From NCBI GenBank assembly GCA_039888615.1, contig JBDQQS010000022.1: 64,000 nt of DNA, one strand, 5' to 3'. Positions 27,114 through 35,654 of this stretch are shown here, one piece after another (the first letter of the stretch is position 1; the number at the start of each line of letters is the position of its first letter). The position numbers and the translations under genes are program-made. The notes under the pieces were generated by a model, which did not search any database, was not told where the DNA came from, and saw nothing but the letters and a program-made list of their open reading frames with translations. Origin of the DNA: Flavimaribacter sp039888615. GTDB taxonomy: Bacteria; Pseudomonadota; Alphaproteobacteria; Rhizobiales; Rhizobiaceae.

Positions 27114-27995
27114 ATGAAACACCCTGTCTTCAAGCTCAACAACGGCGTCGATCTACCTGCTATCGGCCTCGGCGTCTTCCAGTCCGGAGAAGACGGGACA
27201 GTCGAGGCGGTTAAAGCCGCGCTTTCCGTCGGCTATCGCATGATCGATACGGCGGCGGCATATGGCAACGAGGCCTATGTCGGCCAGGGCCTGCGTGAAA
27301 GCGGCGTCCCGCGGGAAGAGGTTGTCATTCAAACGAAGCTCTGGATGAGCGACTACGGCTTCGACAAAGCGCTGCACGGCTTCGACCGGTCCATGAACAA
27401 GCTTGGCCTCGAGACCCTGGACGTCTATCTGCTGCACTGGCCGCAGCCGAAACTGTTCGACCTGACGATCGAGAGCTGGAAGGCCTTGTCGCGCCTTCTC
27501 GAAGAGGGGCGTACACGCGCCATCGGCGTTTGCAACGCCTCTGTGGTCCAGATGAGAAAGCTGACGGAAGCGACCGGAGTAAAGCCGGTCCTGAACCAGA
27601 TCGAGATGCATCCGTATTTCTCACAGGCCGCATTGCGCGAAGCGATCCTCGAGATGGGCGTCGTCCCGCAAGCCTGGTCGCCGATCGGGGGCGTCAGCAG
27701 CTATTCGGGCGACGGCTCGCTCATTCCGCTGGAGGACGAAGTTCTGATCAGGCTTTCCGGCAAATACGACAAGACCCCGGCCCAGATCATTCTGCGCTGG
27801 CATCTGCAGAACGGCGTTTCCATCATTCCCAAATCAGTGAACCCCGGACGCATTCGCGAGAACGCCGACATATTCGATTTTGAACTCGAAGCCGGCGACA
27901 TCGCCGCAATGGACGCGCTCGACCGCGGTCAAAGGGCCGGCGCCGATCCGGAAGTCGCTTCCATGCAATATTTCGGCCGCGTCATCGAGGACTGA
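27114..27995 (+). CDS. Aldo/keto reductase, 2,5-diketo-gluconate reductase-like (293 aa)
   Basis: NADPH-dependent carbonyl reductase with a TIM barrel. The catalytic tetrad is visible: MIDTAAAYGNE (Asp, Tyr), QTKLWMSD (Lys) and YLLHWPQPK (His). The cofactor region IPKSVNPGRIRENADIFDF near residue 240 is conserved. Its length and motifs fit the AKR5-like bacterial group acting on small ketones, aldehydes or keto-sugars. The start at ATG 27114 has GGAGG about eight bases upstream. It is transcribed away from the GST gene and is likely coregulated with it through the dyad at 27030-27048. Confidence 0.92.
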   Translation: MKHPVFKLNNGVDLPAIGLGVFQSGEDGTVEAVKAALSVGYRMIDTAAAYGNEAYVGQGLRESGVPREEVVIQTKLWMSDYGFDKALHGFDRSMNKLGLETLDVYLLHWPQPKLFDLTIESWKALSRLLEEGRTRAIGVCNASVVQMRKLTEATGVKPVLNQIEMHPYFSQAALREAILEMGVVPQAWSPIGGVSSYSGDGSLIPLEDEVLIRLSGKYDKTPAQIILRWHLQNGVSIIPKSVNPGRIRENADIFDFELEAGDIAAMDALDRGQRAGADPEVASMQYFGRVIED

Positions 27996-28033
27996 AAAGG
28001 CGAGGCAAACGCATCACCCCTACAAAAGGAGTC

Positions 28034-29431
28034 CTATGGCGCGCAGTGGCATTGCGCAAAACTCTCCGGATCCAGGTTCGCAATGGCGCAGGCGTAGGCG
28101 GGCAGATCCGCTGCCGAGAGCGGTTTGTGGCGCTGGTTGTAATCCCGCCTGTAGACGTCGCGGACCAAGCCTGGCCGGGCCAGATCTCTCCACAACGTTG
28201 CGACCGCTTGCACAGAAAATTCCTTCTGGCCGTATTCTTCGGAAAATACATATTCCTGCCGCCAGTCGCCAGCTACTGTCGATGACAAAGATCGCAGATT
28301 GGAAAGATAGTACGTCGTGTAGTCCAGCGGTTTTCCGCTCTCGACGTCATAGGTGAACAGCTGGAACCCGGGATTCTGTCCGAAGACCGGGCTGATCGCC
28401 GGAACGATCTTGTCAACGGCGACCGACTGCCCGTCTTTATCCAGAAGCAGTCGGAAATCATCGGAATGGATGTGGCCGGAAAAGTTGATCTCCATCCGTT
28501 TGGAATGAGATCGAAGCAGGTCGACAAGATCACCGGCGATGTCATCCCGCAGGAACGGAACGATGCCGGCGCGGCAGTTCCGGGCCTTCGTCTGAAGCGT
28601 CGAATAGGCGTCGATGCCCCACGGAATGTGGTGAACGATCCAGACGATGGCGTCTTTGGCTACCTGTTCGGCAAGTTTTGATCGCAACCATTGCAGTTGC
28701 AGCCTGGCGGCGTCTCGCCCATCGCCGCCGCATCTGTTGGCGTATTCGCGAGACCAGAGGATATCGTTGAGGACGATGATCACGCCGTTTTCGACGGTGG
28801 GGTGGCGCAACGCATAATAACCGCCCGCCCTGTAGCTTTCATTGAAATCCGTCGCGACGCGTTCGCTGCCAGCGGCGTTTCGAACGAATGCCGCGGTTTG
28901 TGCGAGGAATTCTCCGCCAGGCGCTATTTCATAGTCCCCGCATTCGGAATCGGTGTTGCCCAATGCAATGATCAAAGGCTTGTCAGGTAGCGCGCTGGCC
29001 AGCGACTCAATTACGAACCGGGCGGTGTGCTCGGCAAAGCGGCGCTGTTCAACAGAGCCAACGGCGACATCAAACGCACTCGCGGCGTCCGTCTCGAAAT
29101 TATGGGACAGAAGATCGCCGGGATATATGACAAAATCAACGTCCGCCAACCTCTCGGCGATGGCGCCGAGCGCGGATTGAAGGAGCACAAAATTGGTGTC
29201 GCTCCCCCATTGCGAAGCCCGTTCCTCTGGAAACTTCGAGAATTGCGCGCTCCAGCGGCTGGTCTCGATCGTTCTCAGTTCCCTTGCAAGTTCCGGCGGC
29301 TGAAACGGATTGAAGTGAACATCCGACACCACACCGAAGAAGCCAGACGAATCGGCGGCGCCGGCGGCGACAGGATGCAGGATCAGATAGAGACCGGCCA
29401 GCGCCCTTGCAAACGGCCACATTGCCCGCAT
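28034..29431 (-). CDS. Secreted metallophosphoesterase, acid sphingomyelinase-like (465 aa)
   Basis: The dimetal phosphoesterase core is seen in order: VVSDVHFNPF (DxH), YPGDLLSHNF (GD), ALGNTDSEC (GN), WIVHHIPWG (His) and FSGHIHSDDF (GHxH). The order and the long insertions resemble acid sphingomyelinase/phosphodiesterase proteins. An N-terminal signal peptide (AGLYLILHPVAAGAA) predicts export. It probably hydrolyses a phosphodiester in the periplasm; the substrate is unknown. The start overlaps the stop of the upstream FAH gene (TAATG); a second ATG nine bases on has better spacing from the GGAG site. It converges with the aldo-keto reductase gene. Confidence 0.85.
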   Translation of the reverse strand: MRAMWPFARALAGLYLILHPVAAGAADSSGFFGVVSDVHFNPFQPPELARELRTIETSRWSAQFSKFPEERASQWGSDTNFVLLQSALGAIAERLADVDFVIYPGDLLSHNFETDAASAFDVAVGSVEQRRFAEHTARFVIESLASALPDKPLIIALGNTDSECGDYEIAPGGEFLAQTAAFVRNAAGSERVATDFNESYRAGGYYALRHPTVENGVIIVLNDILWSREYANRCGGDGRDAARLQLQWLRSKLAEQVAKDAIVWIVHHIPWGIDAYSTLQTKARNCRAGIVPFLRDDIAGDLVDLLRSHSKRMEINFSGHIHSDDFRLLLDKDGQSVAVDKIVPAISPVFGQNPGFQLFTYDVESGKPLDYTTYYLSNLRSLSSTVAGDWRQEYVFSEEYGQKEFSVQAVATLWRDLARPGLVRDVYRRDYNQRHKPLSAADLPAYACAIANLDPESFAQCHCAP

Positions 29432-30129
29432 TACTCCGCAGGACCAATCTTGAATTCAATCGGCGCCAGGCCGTCCACGCCGCCCGTCAACACATCTCCA
29501 GGCTGTACAGGACCGACGCCGGACGGCGTGCCCGAGTAGATGAGATCGCCGGGCTGCAGATGATAATATCCGGACAGGTGGCTGACCACTTCCGGAACGC
29601 TCCACACGAGATCGGACAGCTTCTGGTCCTGTTTCGTTTCGCCTCCCACCTTGAGCCAGATCCGTTGAGGACCGATTTCGTCGAATTCGGCGACCCTGGT
29701 GATCTCCGAAATGATCGCTGAATTCTCGAACGCCTTGCCGAAATCCCAGGGACGCCCCTTCACCCGCGCCTGTTGCTGCAGATCGCGCCGGGTCATGTCG
29801 ACGCCAACCGCATAACCGAAGATCGCGGAGGGCGCATCTTCGACGCTCACCCGAAACGCCGGAGCGCCGATGGCGATGACCAACTCGACTTCGTGATGCA
29901 GATCTTCTGTTCCGGGCGCATAGGGCGTTTCAGCGCCGCTGAGAACGATCGCGCTCGCAGGCTTGGTGAAATAGAACGGCGCCTCGCGATCGACTTCATG
30001 TCCCATCTCGGCGGCGTGGGCTGCGTAGTTGCGACCGACGCAGAAGATGCGGTGAACGGGGAAGCCGGCTGCTTCTCCCTTGACGGGAATGACGGGAGCG
30101 GCAGGGATGTCAAACAGCGTTTCGGTCAT
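29431..30129 (-). CDS. Fumarylacetoacetate hydrolase family protein, fumarylpyruvate hydrolase-like (232 aa)
   Basis: FAH-fold enzyme that cleaves or rearranges a 2-oxo acid. Seen: FCVGRNYAAHAAEMG at the start of the fold, APFYFTKPASAIV, the metal ligands in DLHHEVELVIAIG, then RDLQQQARVKGRPWDFGKAF and the closing DLIYSGTPSGVGPV. These match short FAH proteins such as fumarylpyruvate hydrolase of gentisate pathways. No gentisate dioxygenase is present here, so a role in cleaving the keto acids of the adjacent homoprotocatechuate pathway is also possible. The start is ATG 30129 or the adjoining GTG 30132, with AGGAAAG upstream. It is coupled to the phosphoesterase gene. Confidence 0.85.
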   Translation of the reverse strand: MTETLFDIPAAPVIPVKGEAAGFPVHRIFCVGRNYAAHAAEMGHEVDREAPFYFTKPASAIVLSGAETPYAPGTEDLHHEVELVIAIGAPAFRVSVEDAPSAIFGYAVGVDMTRRDLQQQARVKGRPWDFGKAFENSAIISEITRVAEFDEIGPQRIWLKVGGETKQDQKLSDLVWSVPEVVSHLSGYYHLQPGDLIYSGTPSGVGPVQPGDVLTGGVDGLAPIEFKIGPAE

Positions 30130-30168
30130 CACAACATTCTTTCCTGTTTCGGTTAACCTGATTCGGTT

Positions 30169-31020
30169 CTACGCGTTCGCTATCTCCCTTTTGCGCAAAA
30201 GTTCTTCGATCAACAAGGCGTTGACGGTGTCCGGCGATTCATATTGCACCCAGTGCCCGGCGTTCGGCACAAGATGAAAGCGGCTCTTCGGGTCGATGGC
30301 CAGGAGCGCTTCGCGGCGCTCCTCAAAATAACCTTTCACGACCGCGTCTTCCTGCCCCCAGATCGCCGACACGCTGACGGGCCAACGCTCCAGGCAATCC
30401 TTCAGCAGCATAGGATCGTTCGCAAGGCCGTGTCGGAACCGCGTCGCTTCGGCGTTTTGCGCCTGGATGAGGATCGCCGTTTCGTCAATCGCGTCCGGGC
30501 GCGCCAGCATCATTGCCTGAAGATTGTGGCGATGCGCCGCCATGCGCTCTTCACTATTTTGCGCAAACCGCCAGCTGCGCATTGCATTGCGCCGGCTGTT
30601 GACCCGCCCCAGGCCACCAGCGCCGACCATAATCATGCGTTCGACCTGGTTGCGGCGATGGGCGAGCATATGTCCCGCAACCCAGGCGCCGAAGGAAAAA
30701 CCGGCGATCGAAAACCGGGGCAAGACCGGAAGTCCATCAATATTTTTCGACAGGGTTTCCGCTATCGCCGCAACGGATGTTGCCTCCAGCGGGTCAGAAT
30801 CCCCGAAGCCGGGCATATCCGGGACGAAAAGCTGAAAATGCCGTGAAAGCGGTTCGATATTGCGAAACCAGTGCCGCCAGGAGCCCCATCCTCCGTGGAG
30901 CAGGATCAGGGACGGCCCCTCTCCCCAGATACGCCAAAGCGTCGTTCCTGCTGAATGTTCGAGGCGGCAAACCCGGGCAAGGGATTCCAGATCCTCAATT
31001 GTCGTTATGTTACGCTGCAT
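30169..31020 (-). CDS. Alpha/beta hydrolase (283 aa)
   Basis: Serine hydrolase fold with ILLHGGWGSWRHW (oxyanion region), the nucleophile elbow AGFSFGAWVAG, and the His loop PNAGHWVQYESPD. Layout and size resemble meta-cleavage-product hydrolases and epoxide- or ester-hydrolysing relatives. The location between hpaR and a FAH gene hints at aromatic ring-fission metabolism, but substrate residues cannot be judged. No good ribosome site precedes ATG 31020. It is 39 bases upstream of the FAH gene, on the same strand. Confidence 0.85.
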   Translation of the reverse strand: MQRNITTIEDLESLARVCRLEHSAGTTLWRIWGEGPSLILLHGGWGSWRHWFRNIEPLSRHFQLFVPDMPGFGDSDPLEATSVAAIAETLSKNIDGLPVLPRFSIAGFSFGAWVAGHMLAHRRNQVERMIMVGAGGLGRVNSRRNAMRSWRFAQNSEERMAAHRHNLQAMMLARPDAIDETAILIQAQNAEATRFRHGLANDPMLLKDCLERWPVSVSAIWGQEDAVVKGYFEERREALLAIDPKSRFHLVPNAGHWVQYESPDTVNALLIEELLRKREIANA

Positions 31021-31096
31021 AAAGATGATATCAAGGATAGAAACGAACTGACGACCCCCGCCGCCGATTAACAGGGCGCGTCAGTCAACAGGTTGC

Positions 31097-31118
31097 AAAT
31101 CGCCTGTTCAGGCGATTT
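31097..31118 (-). terminator. Hairpin overlapping the end of hpaR
   Basis: AAATCGCCTG (31097-31106) and CAGGCGATTT (31109-31118) form a perfect 10-base stem with a 2-base loop that includes the hpaR stop codon. Only a short T run follows on the minus strand. It probably terminates hpaR transcription before the hydrolase gene. Confidence 0.55.
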
Positions 31119-31668
31119 TCTTCTTCGGCCGACCCCGCATATGGGAACGCCCCTCTGAGTGATGCAATTCAGGCGGTGCCGATTCATATTCCGGCACGGG
31201 CGGAAGGTTTCGAATGGTCGCCTCCAGTTCGCTCAGCAAGTCCTGCAACTGCCTTGTCCGCTCCGACCCGAACGCATCGGCTATCTCGCTGTATAACTCC
31301 TCCACTTGTGGCGCTGCGCGTTCGATCACATCCAACCCCATCGGAGTTATGCTGACGATCGACCTGCGCAGGTCGTCCATGTCTTGTGTCTTGGTGATAA
31401 GACCGCGATCTTCCAGATCTTTCAGAATCCTCGAAAGCGAAGGCGGCAGAAGGCATGTCGCCCTCGCCAGAACGGTTACTTCCGTTCGCTCTACCGAGCT
31501 AAGCGCGCGCAATACGCGCCATTGTTGCTCCGTTATGTTGAAAGTCCTTAATGGCGCCCGAAACCGTGCCATCATGCTTTCTCGAGCCCTGAGCAGGGCT
31601 AATGGTAGTGAATTCGTGAAACTGCGCAGTCTTACCCTCGTGCCGCCCATCTTACCGGCCGATGTCAT
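31108..31668 (-). CDS. hpaR: HpaR-like MarR-family repressor of homoprotocatechuate degradation (186 aa)
   Basis: Winged-helix MarR regulator. The segment SLPLALLRARESMMARFR followed by NITEQQWRVLRAL is the recognisable N-terminal signature of HpaR, the repressor of 4-hydroxyphenylacetate/homoprotocatechuate meta-cleavage genes. The recognition helix region is LLPPSLSRILKDLEDRGLI, with the wing at TQDMDDLRRS. The C-terminus has an extra basic tail (GRPKKKIA) of about 30 residues, unusual for the family. It is divergent from hpaF with 172 bases between, where a TTCAT-GT-ATGAA dyad lies. By family, an aromatic acid intermediate would release repression. Confidence 0.9.
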   Translation of the reverse strand: MTSAGKMGGTRVRLRSFTNSLPLALLRARESMMARFRAPLRTFNITEQQWRVLRALSSVERTEVTVLARATCLLPPSLSRILKDLEDRGLITKTQDMDDLRRSIVSITPMGLDVIERAAPQVEELYSEIADAFGSERTRQLQDLLSELEATIRNLPPVPEYESAPPELHHSEGRSHMRGRPKKKIA

Positions 31669-31685
31669 CTATTCTCCCATCTATG

Positions 31686-31697
31686 TTCATGTATGAA
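31686..31697. promoter_or_regulatory. Candidate HpaR operator (TTCAT-GT-ATGAA)
   Basis: A perfect 5-base dyad with a 2-base spacer lies 18 bases before the hpaR start in the hpaR-hpaF divergent region. Position and form fit a MarR-type operator giving autorepression. A site nearer hpaF was not found. Confidence 0.45.
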
Positions 31698-31840
31698 GCG
31701 CCTCGCCGGGCATAGTCGCACAAAAGCACAGGTTGTAGCAATGCAATTATACACACTAAGGGTGAAAATCGCAGACTGTTGATAAACTGAACGGCCATCC
31801 TGTAAGTTCCTGACGGGGGGCGTTCGCAAGGAGGACCGTA

Positions 31841-32227
31841 TTGCCGCATATCATCATCGAATACTCCGCCAACCTGGCAACAGGGGTGGATATAAACATG
31901 CTATGCAAGCATGCGCGCGACGCGGCTCTCGCTACCGGCCTGTTCGAGACCGGCGCCATCCGTGTAAGGGCGCACGCGTGCGACCATTACGCTATTGCGG
32001 ACGACCACCCCGATGATGCATTTGTTCATCTTGATATCCGGATTGGAAAAGGCCGGACGGAGGAGGACAAGAGAATGTTGGGACAAGCGGTTTTCGACCG
32101 CGCAGCGGAGGACCTGGCGCCTCTGCTTGAGACGCCGCATCTTGCGTTGTCGCTTTACCTGACTGAAGTTTCGCCGGAAGCCAGCTGGAAAAAGAACGCC
32201 ATCCACCGGCGTTTCAGAAAGAATTGA
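31841..32227 (+). CDS. hpaF: 5-carboxymethyl-2-hydroxymuconate delta-isomerase (128 aa, TTG start)
   Basis: HpaF isomerises 5-carboxymethyl-2-hydroxymuconate in the homoprotocatechuate meta pathway. It belongs to the tautomerase superfamily, and its catalytic N-terminal proline is present directly after the initiator (PHIIIEYSANL). The body AIRVRAHACDHYAIAD and HLDIRIGKGRTEEDKR is characteristic. The start is TTG at 31841 with a strong AAGGAGG site; the mature Pro2 demands this start. It is the first gene of the hpa operon, followed after ten bases by hpaE. Its length of 128 is normal. Confidence 0.92.
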   Translation: MPHIIIEYSANLATGVDINMLCKHARDAALATGLFETGAIRVRAHACDHYAIADDHPDDAFVHLDIRIGKGRTEEDKRMLGQAVFDRAAEDLAPLLETPHLALSLYLTEVSPEASWKKNAIHRRFRKN

Positions 32228-32237
32228 TGGAGTCATC

Positions 32238-33755
32238 ATGCCTGCGTTTGAAGACAATCTCGGGAAGGCGGAAACTTACCTCGCCCGTTTTCGCGAGCAC
32301 GGCGTGCTCAACCACATCGGTGGAGAAGCGGTCCCCGCTGTCTCCGGCGAGACTTTCCAGTCGATATCACCGGTCGATCTAAAGCCGCTCGCGGCTGTTG
32401 CGAAAGGCGGCGCCGAAGACGTCGACAGGGCGGCGAAGGCCGCAAAGGAAGCCTTTTCGGAATGGCGCGACATGCCGGGCGCAGAAAGAAAGAAGCTGCT
32501 TCACAAGATCGCCGACGCCATCGTCTCCCGGGCCGAGGAAATCTCCTTCGTCGAAAGCGTGGATACCGGCCAGGCGATCCGCTTCATGTCCAAGGCTGCG
32601 CTGCGCGGCGCGGAGAACTTTCGCTTTTTCGCCGACCGCGCGCCCGAAGCGCGCGACGGCAAAGCGCTGCGCAAGGAAGGACAACTTAACATCACATCAA
32701 GACGTCCGATCGGACCGGTTGGCGTCATCACGCCGTGGAACACCCCTTTCATGCTGTCGACCTGGAAGATCGCGCCGGCGCTTGCCGCCGGTTGCACCGT
32801 GGTCCACAAGCCGGCGGAATTCTCGCCGCTGACGGCCCGGCTGCTTGTCGAGATCGCCGAGGAGGCGGGCCTGCCGAAGGGCGTGTGGAATCTGGTCAAC
32901 GGCATGGGCGAAGACGCCGGCAAGGCTCTGACCGAACATCCTGACATCAAGGCAATCGGCTTCGTCGGCGAAGGCCGCACCGGCTCGATGATCATGGCGC
33001 AGGGCGCCGCGACACTGAAGCGCGTCCATTTCGAACTCGGCGGCAAGAACCCGGTCATCGTCTTTGCCGACAGCGACCTCGAACGCGCCGCGGACGCCGT
33101 TGTGTTCATGATCTACTCGCTGAACGGCGAACGCTGCACGTCCTCAAGCCGCCTTCTTGTGGAGGACTCCATCTACGACGCATTCTCCGCCAAGGTCGCC
33201 GAGCGCGCATCGAAGATCAAGGTCGGGCATCCGCTCGACCCGGACACGGTCGTCGGCCCGCTGATCCATCCCGTGCACGAAAAGAAGGTTCTTTCCTATT
33301 TCGATATCGCGCGCTCGGAAGGAGCAACTATCGCGGCAGGTGGGGAGAAAGCCGACGGTCCGGGCGGCGGCTGTTATGTCAAGCCGACCCTTTTCACCGG
33401 CGCAACCCATACCATGCGCATTTCCCAGGAGGAGATTTTCGGTCCGGTGCTGACTGCGATGCCCTTCAGGGACGAAGCGGAAGCGCTGGCGCTCGCCAAT
33501 GACGTGGAATACGGGCTCACAGCCTATCTTTGGACGTCGGACCTCACGCGGGCGCTCCGCATGACCGACCGGCTCGAGGCCGGCATGATGTGGGTCAATT
33601 CGGAGAATATCCGACATCTGCCGACCCCGTTCGGCGGCGTCAAGAGTTCCGGCATCGGGCGCGACGGGGGCGACTGGTCGTTCGATTTCTACATGGAAAC
33701 CGTCAACATGGCCTTCGCGACGGAGGCCCACAAAATCCCGAAACTGGGGCGATGA
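32238..33755 (+). CDS. hpaE: 5-carboxymethyl-2-hydroxymuconate semialdehyde dehydrogenase (505 aa)
   Basis: NAD-dependent aldehyde dehydrogenase that oxidises the ring-cleavage semialdehyde formed by HpaD. Catalytic residues seen: Glu266 in FELGGKNPV and Cys300 in NGERCTSSSRL, at the usual 34-residue spacing. The N-terminal ISPVDLKPLAAVAKGG and the C-terminal TPFGGVKSSGIGRDGG fit HpaE closely. The identity rests on sequence pattern plus position between hpaF and hpaD. The start at ATG 32238 lies in TGATGGAGTCATCATG with GGAG upstream. Confidence 0.93.
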   Translation: MPAFEDNLGKAETYLARFREHGVLNHIGGEAVPAVSGETFQSISPVDLKPLAAVAKGGAEDVDRAAKAAKEAFSEWRDMPGAERKKLLHKIADAIVSRAEEISFVESVDTGQAIRFMSKAALRGAENFRFFADRAPEARDGKALRKEGQLNITSRRPIGPVGVITPWNTPFMLSTWKIAPALAAGCTVVHKPAEFSPLTARLLVEIAEEAGLPKGVWNLVNGMGEDAGKALTEHPDIKAIGFVGEGRTGSMIMAQGAATLKRVHFELGGKNPVIVFADSDLERAADAVVFMIYSLNGERCTSSSRLLVEDSIYDAFSAKVAERASKIKVGHPLDPDTVVGPLIHPVHEKKVLSYFDIARSEGATIAAGGEKADGPGGGCYVKPTLFTGATHTMRISQEEIFGPVLTAMPFRDEAEALALANDVEYGLTAYLWTSDLTRALRMTDRLEAGMMWVNSENIRHLPTPFGGVKSSGIGRDGGDWSFDFYMETVNMAFATEAHKIPKLGR

Positions 33756-33767
33756 CAGGAGCGAGGC

Positions 33768-34748
33768 ATGCCTGTACCACCATCCAATCTCTATCCGGCG
33801 TTCAATATCGTTCGTCTTAGCCATATCGAACTGATCGTTACCGACCTGGCGCGAAGCCGCGCCTTCTATGTCGACACGCTTGGCATGCAGGTTACCGACG
33901 AGAACGACGAGGAGATCTTCCTGCGGGCCATGGAGGAGCGCGGTCACCATTGCATCATCCTGAAGCAGGGCGACGAACCGGCGGCCAACTTCCTGGGCTT
34001 CAAGGTCTATGCCGACGGAGACCTCGACCGCGCCGCGGAGTTCTTCTCCGGGAAAGGCCTTGCGACGGAATGGGTGCAAAGGGCCTATCAGGGCCGGACG
34101 CTGCGAACCCATTGTCCGCAAGGCATACCGCTCGAATTCTACGCGAAGATGGATCGTCTTGAACCCATCCACCAGAAGTACGAGCGGTACAGCGGCGTGA
34201 AGCCGTTGCGCATCGACCATTTCAACTGCTTCACGCCGAATGTCGACGAGTCGGTGGCCTTCTACAACGAGATGGGCTTCCGGGTGACGGAATACACTGA
34301 AGACGAGATATCGAAGAAGCTGTGGGCGGCCTGGATGCACCGCAAGGGCAACATCCACGACATGGCGTTCACCAACGGGGTCGGGCCTCGGCTCCATCAT
34401 CTGGCGTTCTGGGTGCCGACGCCTCTCAACATCATCGATCTTCTCGATATCATGTCGACGTCCGGCTATCTCGCCAATATCGAACGCGGACCTGGCCGTC
34501 ACGGCATATCGAACGCCTTCTTTCTTTATGTGCGCGACCCGGATGGCCATCGCGTCGAGCTTTATTGCTCCGATTACCAGACCGTCGATCCCGACCTCGA
34601 GCCGATCAAGTGGGATCTCACTGATCCGCAACGGCAAACGCTCTGGGGCGCGCCGGCGCCGCGGTCCTGGTTTGAACAGGGAAGTACGTTCGTCGGCAGC
34701 GAATTGCAGGAACCGGAATTGAAGGCGCAGCCGATTATTGCGCCCTGA
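33768..34748 (+). CDS. hpaD: 3,4-dihydroxyphenylacetate 2,3-dioxygenase, type I extradiol (326 aa)
   Basis: Ring-opening enzyme of the pathway. It is a vicinal-oxygen-chelate protein with two repeated modules (residues about 15-140 and 150-300). Metal ligands expected for the family are visible: His in RLHHLAFWV, a second His in the 150s region (RIDHFNCFT) and Glu in HRVELYCSDY. Segments such as NIVRLSHIELIVTDL and the terminal LYCSDYQTVDPDLEPIKW match Fe/Mn homoprotocatechuate 2,3-dioxygenases of the Brevibacterium/Arthrobacter type rather than the type II E. coli enzyme. It lies 12 bases after hpaE, with an AGGAG-like site upstream. Confidence 0.93.
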   Translation: MPVPPSNLYPAFNIVRLSHIELIVTDLARSRAFYVDTLGMQVTDENDEEIFLRAMEERGHHCIILKQGDEPAANFLGFKVYADGDLDRAAEFFSGKGLATEWVQRAYQGRTLRTHCPQGIPLEFYAKMDRLEPIHQKYERYSGVKPLRIDHFNCFTPNVDESVAFYNEMGFRVTEYTEDEISKKLWAAWMHRKGNIHDMAFTNGVGPRLHHLAFWVPTPLNIIDLLDIMSTSGYLANIERGPGRHGISNAFFLYVRDPDGHRVELYCSDYQTVDPDLEPIKWDLTDPQRQTLWGAPAPRSWFEQGSTFVGSELQEPELKAQPIIAP

Positions 34749-34763
34749 GCAGAGCAAGAGTTC

Positions 34764-35654
34764 ATGACACAGACAACACGGTTCGCCGCCTTCCGCGCAG
34801 AGGACAGACAAGGATATGGCCTGCTCACCGATCGGGGCCTGATTGATCTTTCAGCGCGCCATGGCGCAAAGTGGCCAACGCTTCGGGAGATCATTGAAGC
34901 CGGGCGGCTCGCGGCGCTGGCTGAGGAATGTGGCGATTGGGAGATTGATTTCGCGCCTGGTGAACTTCGTTGGGATATCCCGATCCCCGCGCCGGAAAAG
35001 ATAATCTGCGTCGGCGTGAACTACCCGGACCGCAACGAAGAGTACAAGGACGGACAGGCGGCGCAGAGCAACCCGTCCCTTTTTGTCCGGTTTCCCCGGT
35101 CCTTCGTCGGACACGAGGCGCCGATCATCCGTCCTTCCGTCTCCAACAAGTTCGACTACGAGGGCGAAATCGCCTTCGTCATCGGCAAGCCTGGAAGACA
35201 TATCGCCGAGGCGGATGCGCTGGACCACATCGCGGCGCTGACCCTGTGCAATGAAGGAAGCGTGCGCGACTGGATCCGGCACGCGAAATTCAACGTGACC
35301 CAGGGCAAGAATTTCGACTCCAGCGGTTCCATCGGCCCATGGCTGGTTCCGTTCACGGACGAAAACCAGGTCGCCGATGTCAGACTGACGACCCATGTGA
35401 ACGGAGAACTGCGCCAGGACGACCGGACGAGCCGGATGATCTTCGGATTCCGCAAGCTGATCAACTATATCTCGACCTTCACCACGCTCGTTCCTGGCGA
35501 CATCATTGTGTCAGGCACGCCGACGGGCGCCGGCGCGCGGCACGATCCGCAGCTCTGGCTTGTGCCCGGCGACGAGGTCGTGGTCGAGGCGGAAGGCATC
35601 GGCCTGCTGCGCAATACAGTTGCACAGGAAGATCCCGCCGGAATCCGGTCATGA
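34764..35654 (+). CDS. Fumarylacetoacetate hydrolase family protein, possible HpaG-type decarboxylase/isomerase or hydratase (296 aa)
   Basis: FAH-fold enzyme with an N-terminal extension (about 1-75) and the catalytic module from ICVGVNYPDRNEEY. Metal ligands lie in NKFDYEGEIAFVIGKPGR and after about 30 residues at LTLCNEGSVRDW. The end IIVSGTPTGAGARHDP is typical. In the classical route HpaG decarboxylates 5-oxopent-3-ene-1,2,5-tricarboxylate and isomerises the product; E. coli HpaG is a fusion of two such modules. Here two single-module FAH genes (this one and 29431-30129) might share those steps. No strong ribosome site. The stop overlaps the next start (ATGA). Confidence 0.85.
   Translation: MTQTTRFAAFRAEDRQGYGLLTDRGLIDLSARHGAKWPTLREIIEAGRLAALAEECGDWEIDFAPGELRWDIPIPAPEKIICVGVNYPDRNEEYKDGQAAQSNPSLFVRFPRSFVGHEAPIIRPSVSNKFDYEGEIAFVIGKPGRHIAEADALDHIAALTLCNEGSVRDWIRHAKFNVTQGKNFDSSGSIGPWLVPFTDENQVADVRLTTHVNGELRQDDRTSRMIFGFRKLINYISTFTTLVPGDIIVSGTPTGAGARHDPQLWLVPGDEVVVEAEGIGLLRNTVAQEDPAGIRS

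Noticed and set aside
33144..34811. 555-residue minus-strand frame opposite hpaD/hpaE
   Set aside because: Antisense to two genes with catalytic motifs in place; no supporting site or domain.
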